This document shows positions 51,411 to 61,749 of a stretch of 64,000 nucleotides of DNA, one piece after another (position 1 is the stretch's first letter; the number at the start of each line of letters is the position of its first letter). The position numbers were made by a program, and so were the translations under genes. The notes under the pieces are model-generated. The model saw only the letters and a program-made list of their open reading frames with translations. It was not told where the DNA came from and did no database searches. The stretch is from Blepharisma japonicum (Eukaryota; Ciliophora; Heterotrichea; Heterotrichida; Blepharismidae): contig CATKHK010000027.1 in the NCBI GenBank assembly GCA_949751835.1, forward strand, positions 186,001-250,000, written 5' to 3'.

Positions 51411-53039
51411 TTATAATGATCTAGAACTAGTTAACTTGCTTTGCTTCATTAAGTATCCTTGCATATATTCCAAAAATTCTTCATATGTTATAATTCGGTC
51501 CAAATTTGTATCAATCATTCTCATAAAATTCTTCAGCTCTTTTCTTGAAACCATCGGCATACAATACTTAATTTCATTTCAGCATAAAGTTCCATCTCCT
51601 GAAATGTCATATAATTTAAAAGCCTTTTCCAATGTTTCGTCAGAAATCATTTTATTCCAATCGAGAGCAGCGGTTAAAAACTCAGAGAATTCTATACTAC
51701 CACTTCCATTAGTGTCACAATATTTCATGATTGCGTCTATCTCAATAGCTGCATTAATATCCGAGCGCTCATAGCCTGCTATTAACTCTTCCCTGCTTAT
51801 TTTTCCATCTTTATTTGTATCAAGTTCTTGGAAAAGATCTGTAAGTTCTTTCTCTTCTTCTGCTGTCAAAAGATGAGAAGCTATAAATGTTAAAATATAT
51901 TTTTCAAAGTTTGATTTTGCCTATATAAAAACTACCCTAAATTCATTTAAATTCTTCAATGCAGCTAAGTAAACAGGGTTATCCTCTGATGGTTTTTCGA
52001 GATTTGATTGGATTCAAGGATGATTAATTGCTTCATCAATTGTAATTCTGTCGTTTGGATCATATGCAAGCAACTTTTTTAATAAGTCTTTAACAGCATC
52101 AGGATATTGAGTTCACTCAGTTGTATCTAATTTCAGTCCTTCTTTCATTGAAGAAACTATTTCTTCTTTAGTCTGGCCAGTAAAAGGGAGTTTTCCAGTT
52201 ACCATAATATGTAGCACTACCCCAGCACTTCATATATCACATCTTTCATCATAATCTCCAATTAAAACCTCTGGAGCCACGTAATACATCTAAATTAATA
52301 TCACAGATCGTATAGCAGGCTTTAGCTTCTTTTTCTTAGTTGTATATGAAGATAGATCAAAATTAGCAACTTTTAAACGTGCATCTGGAGCTTTTGATTC
52401 AAAAAATAAGTTATCGGGCTTGATATTTGCATGGATAATCCCTCTTTTATGACAATAATTCAAAGCATTAAATATATCATTCATGCAACGACTTGCCATA
52501 TTGTCATTTAGATATGAGTTACTTATAATCTTTTGGAGTAGCTCTCCTCCTTCTAAATATTCAGATATAATGTAATAGCATGAAGAAGATTCAATAGATT
52601 CATAAATTTTTGAAATGTTTGGATGATCCTACTTATTTCATACCAAGTCTTTAAGAATTTCTACTTGATGCATAAATTTTCAATACCCTTCTGTATCATC
52701 TTTTGTCTTTCGGTACTGTTTTAAAATCCTTTTTAATTGAGTTCTCTTATCTAAAACAATAAAAACTTCTTTATCAGTGCCTTTGCATAATGTTTTGATA
52801 GTTTGATAATACTGCCTTACAGAGCCTTGAATATTTTTAACAAATGATCCTCTCCTTAGATCTTTAGCTATACTTAAGCTTGAGTCAGATTTTCCTTTCC
52901 TTCTTTTTCCTACTTCAACTGGAGTCGGTGGTAATGATGGTGGACCTTTCTTTATGGACTCAACTAAATCTTCACGATCTTGTTGGCTATCCATTGTGGC
53001 TCTTGAATCTTCTTCTGGCCTTGATGCGCAGCAACCCAT
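51411..53039 (-). CDS. CDPK-like pseudokinase with four EF-hands, copy 2
   Basis: About 527 residues after removing three 15-nt introns. It starts MGCCASRP (acylation signal), followed by a basic linker. The kinase fold is kept (YYVAPEVLIG, CDIWSAGVVLHIMVTG), but the catalytic loop is HANIKPDN and the DFG motif is NFD (VANFDLSSY). Both the catalytic Asp and the magnesium-binding Asp are therefore lost, and the glycine loop matches copy 1 (KTLCKGTDKEVF). EF-hands are DTNKDGKISREE, DTNGSGSIEFSE, DISGDGTLCWNE and DTNLDRIITYEE. It lies in the same orientation upstream of copy 1, with the same three intron positions: a tandem duplication. A non-catalytic calcium-responsive role is inferred. Confidence 0.88.
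51921..51935 (-). other. 15-nt intron, CDPK-like copy 2 (third)
   Basis: On the minus strand this reads GTAGTTTTTATATAG, between E-F-R and A-K-S-N-F-E-K, the same position as in copy 1. Confidence 0.88.
52290..52304 (-). other. 15-nt intron, CDPK-like copy 2 (second)
   Basis: On the minus strand this reads GTGATATTAATTTAG, identical to the copy 1 intron and just before M-Y-Y-V-A-P-E. Confidence 0.92.
52629..52643 (-). other. 15-nt intron, CDPK-like copy 2 (first)
   Basis: On the minus strand this reads GTATGAAATAAGTAG. It ends in an in-frame TAG, and removal gives L-K-D-L-D-H-P-N-I. Confidence 0.9.
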
Positions 53040-53362
53040 TTATTTTATCACCAGTAGCTTTAATTCAAATAACTGTTTTTTTATAAATATCTTGTTTAAT
53101 TAATTTAGAGTAATAAAAACATAGATTATTGATATTTTCAATAGTTAAGTACTAATTCGTGGCTTTTTAAATTACTTATATGAAATTTTTTGATTATTAG
53201 GCTCTTATATTTTAATAAATAAGCTTAAAAAAGATGAGAATTTATTTAGAAAGGTCCAATTAATTTAAATCTATGCTTTTTTGGCTATTTCAGTAAATTA
53301 GAATAAAAAAAGCAATTTTTATAATTTAATATCTTAACAAATGATTATTAATGAACCAAATT
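53040..53362. other. Intergenic, AT-rich
   Basis: Upstream region of CDPK-like copy 2. Nothing specific is seen. Confidence 0.5.
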
Positions 53363-53863
53363 TCATACTTTTTCGTTTTCTTGCTTTAAATTTGACTTTC
53401 TATTTGTTACTCTGGGAGAAATCACTTTGGTTCTAATCTTAAAAATCGGAGGAGTTTCAATCAAGACATTTAGATTTTGTGCTCGAATATCTTGTTTTGA
53501 TACCCTACTCAGCTTTTTTGCCACTAGTTTTTTTTCTTTAAAAGGACTAGCATTCTGATCCATAATGCCAATTAAATCCCTAACTAGAGAATCTTCTTCT
53601 TCATATAGTTCCTCTTCACAATAGCATTTGATAGGTTCTATAACTAAGTTATTATTGAAGTCATACTTTTGGTCAATTGACTCACATCTATCCTCACAGT
53701 TTACACTACTCACCGGACTAGATGGACTCGATACATTGCTCTGGCTTTTCTGTATAAATGTAAATCTTTTAGATCTCACCCTTTCTACCTGACCAAGATT
53801 TGTACTGGAATGGCTGACTTTTAAGCTGAGTTTGTCTAATTGAAAATCTTTTCTTTTATGCAT
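53363..53863 (-). CDS. Hypothetical protein, 166 residues
   Basis: An uninterrupted frame from ATG 53863. It is basic and serine-rich at both ends with an acidic cysteine-containing middle (CYCEEELYEEEDSLVRDLIG). No known domain is visible. It sits 35 bp downstream of the WD40 gene on the same strand, a separate gene by its own start and stop. Confidence 0.55.
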   Translation of the reverse strand: MHKRKDFQLDKLSLKVSHSSTNLGQVERVRSKRFTFIQKSQSNVSSPSSPVSSVNCEDRCESIDQKYDFNNNLVIEPIKCYCEEELYEEEDSLVRDLIGIMDQNASPFKEKKLVAKKLSRVSKQDIRAQNLNVLIETPPIFKIRTKVISPRVTNRKSNLKQENEKV

Positions 53864-53898
53864 TTATATCTATAATATCATATTAAAAGTGGGTTAAA

Positions 53899-54951
53899 TT
53901 ATACTGTCTTGGTAATTGTCACCAGTCGTGCATAACCATCTGAGCAACCAATTGCAGCCATATCACCGCTATATGAAAAATCTGTTGAGAACACCGAATT
54001 CGGTAAATCCATGACAGCCGCAAATGGCTTATTATAGTTCATCGTATCAAAGAATCTTGCTTCATTACTGCCTCCCGCAAGAATCATTTCTCCTTCATCA
54101 TGCTTTGAATATTGTGCTGAATACAGCTTGCAAGGCTCAGCTGATCTTCTAATCCCAACACCTCCGTCCCAGTCAATTGTGCATATGCATTCTCCGCTTC
54201 CTAAATAAAAATTTTGCAACTGCTCTCTTTCTCTCCAGCTTCCTGCTAGAATAACTCCATCTTTGATATCTAATGTATCTCCACAGACATGAGGGCCAAA
54301 AATGGCTCTTACAGCACATCCTTCTCTGATGTCCCAAACTTGAACTGTATTATCCCATCCTCCACTTATAAGAATATTAGGGTCTTGGGAGTAAAATTTG
54401 ACTGAAAAAATACGATTGGAGTGCCCAGGAGATCCAGACCCTCCAGGCTGAAATTCTACTACTGCTTGTTTAGTGGTTTCATCATACACTCTTACTATTA
54501 AATCTCTCCCAGCAGTTGCAAATCTAGTCCCATCAGGTGCAAAATCTGCACAATACAGAGGATTATTCGCTGAATAAAGTCTATGAAGGCATTTTCCTGA
54601 AGTAACATGCCAATGTTGTACACTTCCATCAGCATGGACTGAAATTAAAACATTTTTTGTTTTAGATGAACTTGTTGTAGGCCTCCATCTAATGCAGGTT
54701 GATGTTACTTTTTCTTCTTCGTTGGCTTGGGTTTCTCTTCTTTGTTGGTTCAACATATAGACAAGCTTTGAGTTTCTCATGCTGAAAATTCTAATTGTTC
54801 CATCTTCACAGCCAGCAGCTAAAAATCGGTCTAGAGGGTCAAAACGAACACATTGAATCCCAGTTGATCCGTCCCCTACGAATCCTTTGGAATAAACTTT
54901 GCGGTTAACATTGATAGGTTGAAATACTGGGAAGTTTACCGAAGGTTCCAT
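53899..54951 (-). CDS. WD40-repeat protein
   Basis: 350 residues in one frame, filled by about seven WD repeats forming one propeller. Blades are marked by CVRFDPLDRFLAAGCEDGTI, VLISVHADGSVQHWHVTSGK, ADFAPDGTRFATAGRDLIVR, PNILISGGWDNTVQVWDI and ATTFAIR-like spacing towards FSTDFSYSGDMAAIGCSDGY. No extra domain is present, so the protein is a pure scaffold. I cannot assign an orthologue. Confidence 0.8.
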   Translation of the reverse strand: MEPSVNFPVFQPINVNRKVYSKGFVGDGSTGIQCVRFDPLDRFLAAGCEDGTIRIFSMRNSKLVYMLNQQRRETQANEEEKVTSTCIRWRPTTSSSKTKNVLISVHADGSVQHWHVTSGKCLHRLYSANNPLYCADFAPDGTRFATAGRDLIVRVYDETTKQAVVEFQPGGSGSPGHSNRIFSVKFYSQDPNILISGGWDNTVQVWDIREGCAVRAIFGPHVCGDTLDIKDGVILAGSWREREQLQNFYLGSGECICTIDWDGGVGIRRSAEPCKLYSAQYSKHDEGEMILAGGSNEARFFDTMNYNKPFAAVMDLPNSVFSTDFSYSGDMAAIGCSDGYARLVTITKTV

Positions 54952-55044
54952 CTTAAATTATGAAAGTTTCTGAATTTTTTAAAAATATTTCATAAGCTTT
55001 AAATAAATGTGCAATTCACCATTTTATATTATTTCAGCCACAGA

Positions 55045-55512
55045 ATGTCAAGTTTAGTGGTCACTCAAGAGAGCGAGTTCAACTTTATCTTGCGTATTCT
55101 GAATACAAATATTGATGGAAGAAGAAAAGTGATGTACGCTCTTACAGCTATAAAGGGTATAGGAAGAAGATTTTCCAATCTCATCTTAAAGAGAGCTGGA
55201 GTAGATTTAACCAAGAGAGCTGGACAACTTACAGAGGAAGAGATTGAAAAAATTGTGACGATTATTAATAAGCCAACGGAGTATAATATTCCTACTTGGT
55301 TTCTTAATAGGAGACGTGATATTGTGGTTGGGACTGATTCACAAATTGTGGCCAACTTTTTGGATGCCAAGATGAGAGAGGATTTGGAAAGAATGAAGAA
55401 AATGATGCTGCATAGAGGTCTAAGACACTGGTGGGGAGTCAAATGTAGAGGTCAAAAGACAAAGACTACAGGAAGAAGAGGAAAGACTGTTGGTGTCGCA
55501 AAGAAGAAGTAA
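55045..55512 (+). CDS. RPS18: 40S ribosomal protein S18 (uS13)
   Basis: 155 residues from ATG 55045; the frame stays open upstream, but the family begins here ([20 protein letters not shown]). Nearly all of it matches eukaryotic S18: [73 protein letters not shown] and the closing [20 protein letters not shown]. It sits at the head of the small subunit, contacting tRNA. The base composition is that of a highly expressed gene. Confidence 0.97.
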   Translation: MSSLVVTQESEFNFILRILNTNIDGRRKVMYALTAIKGIGRRFSNLILKRAGVDLTKRAGQLTEEEIEKIVTIINKPTEYNIPTWFLNRRRDIVVGTDSQIVANFLDAKMREDLERMKKMMLHRGLRHWWGVKCRGQKTKTTGRRGKTVGVAKKK

Positions 55513-56096
55513 AAATAATACATTCTTTAGTAGAAACTGAGTTTTATAACTTTATAAGAAAATTTGATAATCATAGCAATTTTTTAAGATATATTATTTT
55601 AATTGAGATAAAAAATCTATTGCATATATATTTTTTAGATAAAATTTTCTATTTAAATTTTAGTAAGGTTTATTAAGCTCTGTGAATTAATTTTATAAGG
55701 CTAATTTAAAATTTGAAAAAATAAGAGACCAAAATAATATTTACTGAATTAGTTGTTTAGAACAGTAGTGAGTTATTTAAAATCCAATTCTCATTAATCA
55801 CTTTAATATTCCAATCGTTTTAGATAATTGCCTGCCTTTAAATCCTTTCTGTCTTGGGATTATCTCCAAATTTTTTATCATTTTCATTTTTGATAAAAAT
55901 TCTTTTAATTTTTTGAAAATACCCAAATAAATTGGGGCATGAGAGCATAATTCACGAAATTACACAAGCCCAAGCTCAAACTTCTCAAATTCGAATAAAA
56001 CCTTATTAAAGAAAATTCCAAAATTTGCCGGTTATTACTCTACTTAAAAACCAATATGCACAAATTCGCGCGTATTAATAATTATTTAACTATCCA
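55513..56096. other. Intergenic, about 580 bp
   Basis: AT-rich spacer between two plus-strand genes. Nothing is recognised. Confidence 0.5.
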
Positions 56097-57530
56097 ATGA
56101 ACGATAAAATCTCCTTAACCCAGTCTGCAAAATTTTTACCCCTAAAATCTGAAAACGACCCTCCCAAGGCATCTTTCAAAGATCTAATCATGATGAAATC
56201 CAAAACTGAGTCTCCATTCTCCCGCCAAAAGAAGGAAGACTTTAGCATTGCATTAGCAAAAGGAGTATTAATTGATCCAGATATCAAAGATGAACTTGAA
56301 ATATTAGCTCCCGTACAATTAAACGGATTTACCTTTAAATCAAAAACAAACAATCCAAGAGAACTTCTCCGCGAAAATTTAAAAAAGAGAATTAATGACC
56401 GAAAAACTGCACATATGGAAGCTGAAGCAGCTTTTGAAAAAACTAGCACTGAGTTGGAAGGGAAAAACAAGCCAGCCAATGAAAGCGAAAGTGACAGTGA
56501 ATTTCACCCTGAGGAAGAAGAAGCTTTAGAATTGGAAAAAATCATCCAACTTGAAGAAGGTGAAAGCTCAGAATCTGCTGAGTCAATAGAAGATAAAGAT
56601 CCAGAGAATGTGAAAGACAAATGTGAAGAATCAAGCGACACTGAAAGTGAAACAGAAACTGATATTGAAGAAAATAAAAATCAAAGTAATAAAGAGACTG
56701 AAAACGCTATTCCTAATTTAAATATACAGGAAAGTACAATAACAGACTCAATTACAGTTGCAACTTCTCCATTTATTCCAGTTGAAAAAAGAAAAGCTCC
56801 AAGATTTGTGTCAAAATTTTTAGAAGATGAAGCAGAGCTTGGAAGTGATCATGAAGAGCATGATGATTTAATAAAAGTTCATAAAGACAATGATGAAAGT
56901 TCGGGGGATGATAAAGATCTCGAAGAACTTATTGATGCTGGAGAAGTTGATGAAGCCAAAGAAATGATAGAAGCTAAGTTTCTAGGAGATATGGCTGTAC
57001 AAGACCATCAGCAACTACAAAAAGTTGTAAATGCTGATTTTAAACGCAAAAGAAATCAAGTTGACTATTTAAATGATACACCTACAATAGGAACCAAAAA
57101 AATGAAATTAATGGAGCAAAAAAAGCAAATCCTTGAAAATAGAGAAAAAGGAGTTGTTATAGAGAATCAATTTGGGATGGCTACTGATAACACAGAAGAA
57201 TTAGATGAAGAGGAAATGAGCAAACTGCAACTTTTAAGGGAAACTCATAGCTTGAAACTAATTAGAAACCAATTTAGCTGCCCAATAGAAATTGATGAAA
57301 AATCGCTTTCTTATCTGATGATGCTAGAAAAGCCAGAAAATAAAATTCCTTGCAAATCATTATTGGGAGAAAATGATAAATCTAATAGTTTAAGGGTTTT
57401 CAGAGAAAACAGCAATCTTACATCAAATAAATCATTTGTGTTTTCAAAGGGAGAGAATAAAGAGCAGAAAGGAAAGGGGATTTTTGAGAAGAAACGAAAA
57501 ACCAAGTTGTATAAAATGCTTAGTAATTAG
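56097..57530 (+). CDS. Possible Claspin/Mrc1-like replication protein
   Basis: 477 residues in one frame, very acidic and serine-rich. Residues of about 240-320 (FVSKFLEDEAELGSDHEEHD, then DDKDLEELIDAGEVDEAKEM and QQLQKVVNADFKRKRNQV) resemble the Mrc1-like domain of Claspin, which reads an E-D-E-A-E-L-S-G-S-D pattern followed by an acidic helix. Claspin/Mrc1 couples the replication fork to checkpoint kinases. Short and compositionally biased, so the assignment is tentative. Confidence 0.5.
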   Translation: MNDKISLTQSAKFLPLKSENDPPKASFKDLIMMKSKTESPFSRQKKEDFSIALAKGVLIDPDIKDELEILAPVQLNGFTFKSKTNNPRELLRENLKKRINDRKTAHMEAEAAFEKTSTELEGKNKPANESESDSEFHPEEEEALELEKIIQLEEGESSESAESIEDKDPENVKDKCEESSDTESETETDIEENKNQSNKETENAIPNLNIQESTITDSITVATSPFIPVEKRKAPRFVSKFLEDEAELGSDHEEHDDLIKVHKDNDESSGDDKDLEELIDAGEVDEAKEMIEAKFLGDMAVQDHQQLQKVVNADFKRKRNQVDYLNDTPTIGTKKMKLMEQKKQILENREKGVVIENQFGMATDNTEELDEEEMSKLQLLRETHSLKLIRNQFSCPIEIDEKSLSYLMMLEKPENKIPCKSLLGENDKSNSLRVFRENSNLTSNKSFVFSKGENKEQKGKGIFEKKRKTKLYKMLSN

Positions 57531-57957
57531 GTATGAGTTATTTAACATTTTCAAATAAACCCCAGTATAAATTTTGATCCTTTTCTCTTTCTTGGAGAAA
57601 ATTTTGAATACACAATGCTTATAGTTTCTGATTTCTTGTGTTTTTCTAGGCTCTTTATCTATATAATAAGTATATCATAGATGTAAATACAAAATAGATG
57701 AGCAGGGATCGGATCTTTTCTTTAAAATAATATATGTTTAATTACCACCCTCATTAAATTACTTAAATTTTGCCATTTTGGACAAGTCAGAAACTATCCG
57801 TTGTAGCTCAGACATTCCATTTTGGCTCTCAAAAATCCTATTTAAATCTCTTTTTTCCTTTTTAAACTAAAAAAACATTCCAAATAATAAATATTTTGAA
57901 CTCGAATTGAATAAAAAATAGCTTAAATAAGTCAAAGGATTAGTAGTTGATCAAATT
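57531..57957. other. Intergenic between convergent genes
   Basis: About 430 bp. A D-arm-like string near 57804 (GTAGCTCAG) is not followed by a T-arm, so there is no tRNA. Confidence 0.5.
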
Positions 57958-58410
57958 TTAATTAACGATTAATTTAACAGCATGCTCAGCAGCTCGTTCG
58001 AGCTTTAAAAATCTAATTTTTTCTGTCAGAGTCTTAGGAGTTCTTCTTTCTTCTGCAATTTGTTTTAGAATATCATAAATCAGATTAATTTTTTGCTTTG
58101 AAATTTCTTCATCTGATTTCAAGCAATCTTTTATGCATTCAGTGCATACACTGACAGCTCTCTTAATTATTGATCGCTTTTTTCGATAAAGGATTTTTGC
58201 AAAACTTCTTAAGTGAGATTCGTGAGCTTCTAAGTCAATTTCTAAAATTGTGTTTGATTTTGATAGGATGTCTAGTTTTGAGCTTCATTCTTGCATAAAT
58301 AAATCGAGTTCATTTGCAGTGTTTTGAAAAGACTCTATTTCTTTGCCTAAGATAGAGTGATTTCCTTTCAGTGAGGATGCTAGGTTGACCCAACGATAAA
58401 AATCTTGCAT
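57958..58410 (-). CDS. Small helical protein, 150 residues
   Basis: From ATG 58410 to TAA 57958-57960, reading one TGA as Trp (M-Q-E-W-S-S-K). The frame is split at that TGA under the standard code, so it is easily missed. Long amphipathic helices dominate (FQNTANELDLFMQEW, IIKRAVSVCTECIKDCLKSD). No family is recognised. A role as a small complex subunit is possible, without further evidence. Confidence 0.6.
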
Positions 58411-59010
58411 TTTAATTTTAATCCGTTTTAGGGATTTTTAAGCCAAAATGGTTTTTGATATGGCAAATTTTTATTTACATAAATTTGAGGAGATTTATGG
58501 TAATTTTCAAGAAAGAAAAAAGAGACTTGGTAGAGTTTATATTTATGGGAGGAAGGCAAAGCAAAGTTTAAAGTAAAGATTTTTGATATTACTGACCATG
58601 AAGAGGGTATTGAAGATAGGGAGTAACTGGTGAAATAGCTGCAGAAAAGGAAGAAAAGTTGATAAACTATTCAATAAATACTCCACTTTAAAAAGAGAGC
58701 ATAATCATGTGGAAAAAATGCCATCAAACTTCTTAATAGAGAAAACTATGATTTCAGCGAAAGATCATAAAGAAAAGTCATTATAGTAATAAAGACTAAT
58801 TTGAAATCGCATTCTCTCAATGATTTCTCAAGTTTAAATAGAAATCAAACGCTTGAAGCAAAAATATATTTCTTCTTAGAAATTCTAAATAATTTGATAA
58901 AGTTATTTAACTCAATCGTTTTAATCTATTAAAAATAACTTATTCTTTATCAGCCAGCACTCATTCTCTCCCTTTAATAAAATGCAGCGCCATATATATC
59001 CAATTTGAAT
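58411..59010. other. Intergenic between divergent genes
   Basis: About 600 bp, AT-rich, with nothing recognisable. It should contain both promoters. Confidence 0.5.
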
Positions 59011-59421
59011 ATGAACTATCAAATGCTATCAAAAGAAGACCTTCTTTCTGAAAATCTCAAGCTTCGGCAAGAAAGGCTTGCATTTTACAACCTAATCTCA
59101 ATTACCCAAGACCAAATCTCAATTTTGCAAAAGATTTCAAGCGAAAATGGCTCATCTCAAAATACCCCAAACGTAATCACAAATGAAAAATCTTATTCCT
59201 CAGAATACAAAGAGGCTGCTAATTTTTTACTTCAAGAATTTAAAGAAGCAGTTGAAGTTGATCTCAAATTGATAGATGCAGAGTCCAGCCTATTATCTAG
59301 CAATGAAGACATGGACAAAGGAGATTATTGTGATCTTCTTCAGAAAATAATAGAAAAGAAAATCAGCACATATAATCACATTATGCTTGCAATTAGGGCA
59401 ACAAAACTTGCAAAAAGGTAA
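59011..59421 (+). CDS. Small helical protein, 136 residues
   Basis: From ATG 59011; a TTG two codons upstream is not used. Two helical, partly coiled segments (MLSKEDLLSENLKLRQERLA and EYKEAANFLLQEFKEAVEVD) flank a short polar linker. No domain is recognised. It is divergent from the small helical protein at 57958-58410 and of similar size and composition. Confidence 0.6.
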   Translation: MNYQMLSKEDLLSENLKLRQERLAFYNLISITQDQISILQKISSENGSSQNTPNVITNEKSYSSEYKEAANFLLQEFKEAVEVDLKLIDAESSLLSSNEDMDKGDYCDLLQKIIEKKISTYNHIMLAIRATKLAKR

Positions 59422-59513
59422 ATAAAAGGTTAAATTTTTGTTTATTTTTATTTGTGTTTATGAGTAATTATATACTGATAGATGTAAGGAATTTATCATG
59501 TTTGTAATAAAAA

Positions 59514-60458
59514 ATGTGGATTTTGGTGGTTCTGATTATAAATTATATTTCATGTGCTTCTTCGCTTCCTGAAAAATGCCGAGCTTTATCAATAGGAGGA
59601 GGAACTGACAAAGGAGCTTATGAAGCAGGGGCGATAATTGGCTTAATAAATAGCCTCCCAGCCGAAGAATCACAGTGAAAAGTGGTGACTGGAGTTGGTA
59701 CAGGAGCCCTTAACGCATTAATTGTTTCACAGTTTTCTATCGGTAAAGAAAATTTTCTCTCACAAGCTCTATTAGATTTCTGGGGTAATTTTACATATAA
59801 AAAAATATACAAAGATTGGGATGGCTGATATATTGAAGCATTCAGGTCAAAATCAGGCCTTTATAACTCGTCTCCTATGAATGATACAATTAAGAGTTTA
59901 GGCTCTCAAAGTTTTGAAAGATTTTTGGGTGTTGGAACCACAGACCTTATATCAGGAAATTATGTGTTTTTTAATTCTACAACTCAAAGTAAAGATGCAA
60001 TGCTTTTAGGAGTATATGCTAGTGCGTCAGATTACGGATATTTCCCTATAGTTGAATATAAGGACTTTAAGCTTGTTTCTGGACATATTAAATTCGCGAC
60101 TGATATTTTGCATGCAGTTAATGAGTGCTATGAGCTTGGATATGCTCAAAGGGATATAATTCTTGATATAGTGTTGACCTCAGGTAAAAGTATAGAGGTA
60201 GTTGACACAACTCAATATAAGACTCTTCAATTTTTAACTAGATATTGAGAAATCACATCATATTATAGTGCAATGCAAGCAATCCTTAATTTAGGTATTG
60301 ATTTTCCAGAAGTCACTGTAAGGTCTATTATTTATCCTCAATCTCACCTTCCATATTCCTTTTATCCTTATGATTATTCCAGCAAGGAAAATGAAAAAAT
60401 GCTTGTTGAAGGCCAAAAAGATGCTATAAATTCATTAAATTTTATTTTTAGTTCTTAG
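59514..60458 (+). CDS. Patatin-like protein lacking catalytic residues
   Basis: 314 residues from ATG 59514, with three TGA codons read as Trp. A hydrophobic start (MWILVVLIINYISCASS) is a likely signal peptide. The patatin fold is marked by the oxyanion loop SIGGGTDKGAYEAG and by GVGTGALNALIVSQF. The catalytic motif G-x-S-x-G is here G-V-G-T-G, with Gly62 in place of Ser. The D-G-[GA] dyad region (FPIVEYKDFKLVSGH) has Ser189 in place of Asp. Both halves of the Ser-Asp dyad are therefore lost, and the protein cannot be a classical lipase. It may be a secreted or lumenal lipid-binding pseudo-enzyme. Confidence 0.75.
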
Positions 60459-61249
60459 TTTGTATTATAATTAAAATTTTTGGACATAAATATATAAGTA
60501 TTTAAAATGCTTTTATTTGGGCTATTAAATTTTTGGATATAAAGAATAATTACCAATGCTTATTTGGAATCATGCCAAAATACAATTTAATGTTTTATTA
60601 CTATACTTTGTGCAAACCATCATGGTGAAAAATATTTTCATAAGATTGAAGTGAGAAATAGAAAACTGAAATTTAATAATGATCAAAAAATAATAAATTT
60701 GGTCATAGATTAGAAATTTAAACTCCTAAAATTTTACTAAGATATGAATTATATAATGTTTTTACATTTAAATTAATAGTTACTATTATTTTTCTTGTTT
60801 TTTCCATAGAGTTTACTTACTAAAATTTCTATTAAGCCAAAATTAAGTAATTTTAAACATAGTTTCAATGTTAAATGGATAAATGCTGGCAATACGAAAA
60901 AGTCATTATATAATTATTCAACAATAAATAGGCTTATTGAATATGATGTCACAAGACTAAACTTTTAGCTTTGGCATAGATTTATTTAAATTTGCTTATA
61001 TTTAGACATTTACTGCAATCTAAGTTCATTAGATTTCCTCAGGCAGCCTAAAATTAAAAGATCACTTGACCTTTAAATTTTTCAAATAGGTTCTCTTCTG
61101 CGTTAGCTTTCAAAATTATTTATTTTTATTTTTTGAATTGACTTGCACAAAATATATTTTTTCAATCTTTTCAAACTAAAATCAAATAGAGAGCTTAATC
61201 TTATTCATGTTTGATAAATATGGAGGCGATGGCTTTTATTACAAGTTCA
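60459..61249. other. Intergenic between convergent genes
   Basis: About 790 bp, strongly AT-rich, longer than most 3'-3' gaps here. No frame or structure is seen. Confidence 0.5.
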
Positions 61250-61729
61250 CTAAATTATTTTTATATGATTTAGCATGATTGGCAGGACCGGTAACTTCGG
61301 GTTTTCCAAAATTCGGCACGAATTTACTTTCGGAATGTTAATTTCTTCGTGATTTCCTTCATTTTCCTCGAATTCATAATCCCAATTTGCTGGAATTTCT
61401 AGACCGGTTAAGAGCAAAGGCGAAATTTCTTGCAGTCGTTTGCTGGAAATTCTATGTCGGCTGTGAATCTTTTTGTGGACAGAAAGTTGTGAAGCCTGCC
61501 TGAATTTTTTCCCACACCCTGGCTCGTCACATGGGAAGGGTTTTTCCCCAGTGTGGATTAAAGCATGCTCTTTCAAGTTCTGCTTACTCACAAAGAGTTT
61601 TTGGCACTGGTCACACGTGTAAGACTTAATCTTCAGGTGAGAGGAATTAATGTGCCTTCTCAGGTTGAATTTTGTCTTATAAAGCTTGTGGCAAAAGTCG
61701 TAGTAGCACTCAAACATCATGGTCTCCAT
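61250..61729 (-). CDS. C2H2 zinc-finger protein with three fingers
   Basis: 159 residues in one frame from ATG 61729. Three consecutive C2H2 fingers fill residues 8-90: CYYDFCHKLY...H-x4-H, CDQCQKLFVSKQNLKEHALI, and CDEPGCGKKFRQASQLSVHK, joined by a standard H-T-G-E-K-P linker before the third. The C-terminal 65 residues are acidic. It is probably a DNA-binding regulator. It lies 20 bp downstream of the aldehyde dehydrogenase on the same strand. Confidence 0.85.
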   Translation of the reverse strand: METMMFECYYDFCHKLYKTKFNLRRHINSSHLKIKSYTCDQCQKLFVSKQNLKEHALIHTGEKPFPCDEPGCGKKFRQASQLSVHKKIHSRHRISSKRLQEISPLLLTGLEIPANWDYEFEENEGNHEEINIPKVNSCRILENPKLPVLPIMLNHIKII

Positions 61730-61749
61730 ATTTTTATTTAGGAATTACC

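Noticed and set aside
57800-57850. tRNA-like string (GTAGCTCAG)
   Set aside because: No matching acceptor stem, anticodon arm or T-arm can be formed around it.
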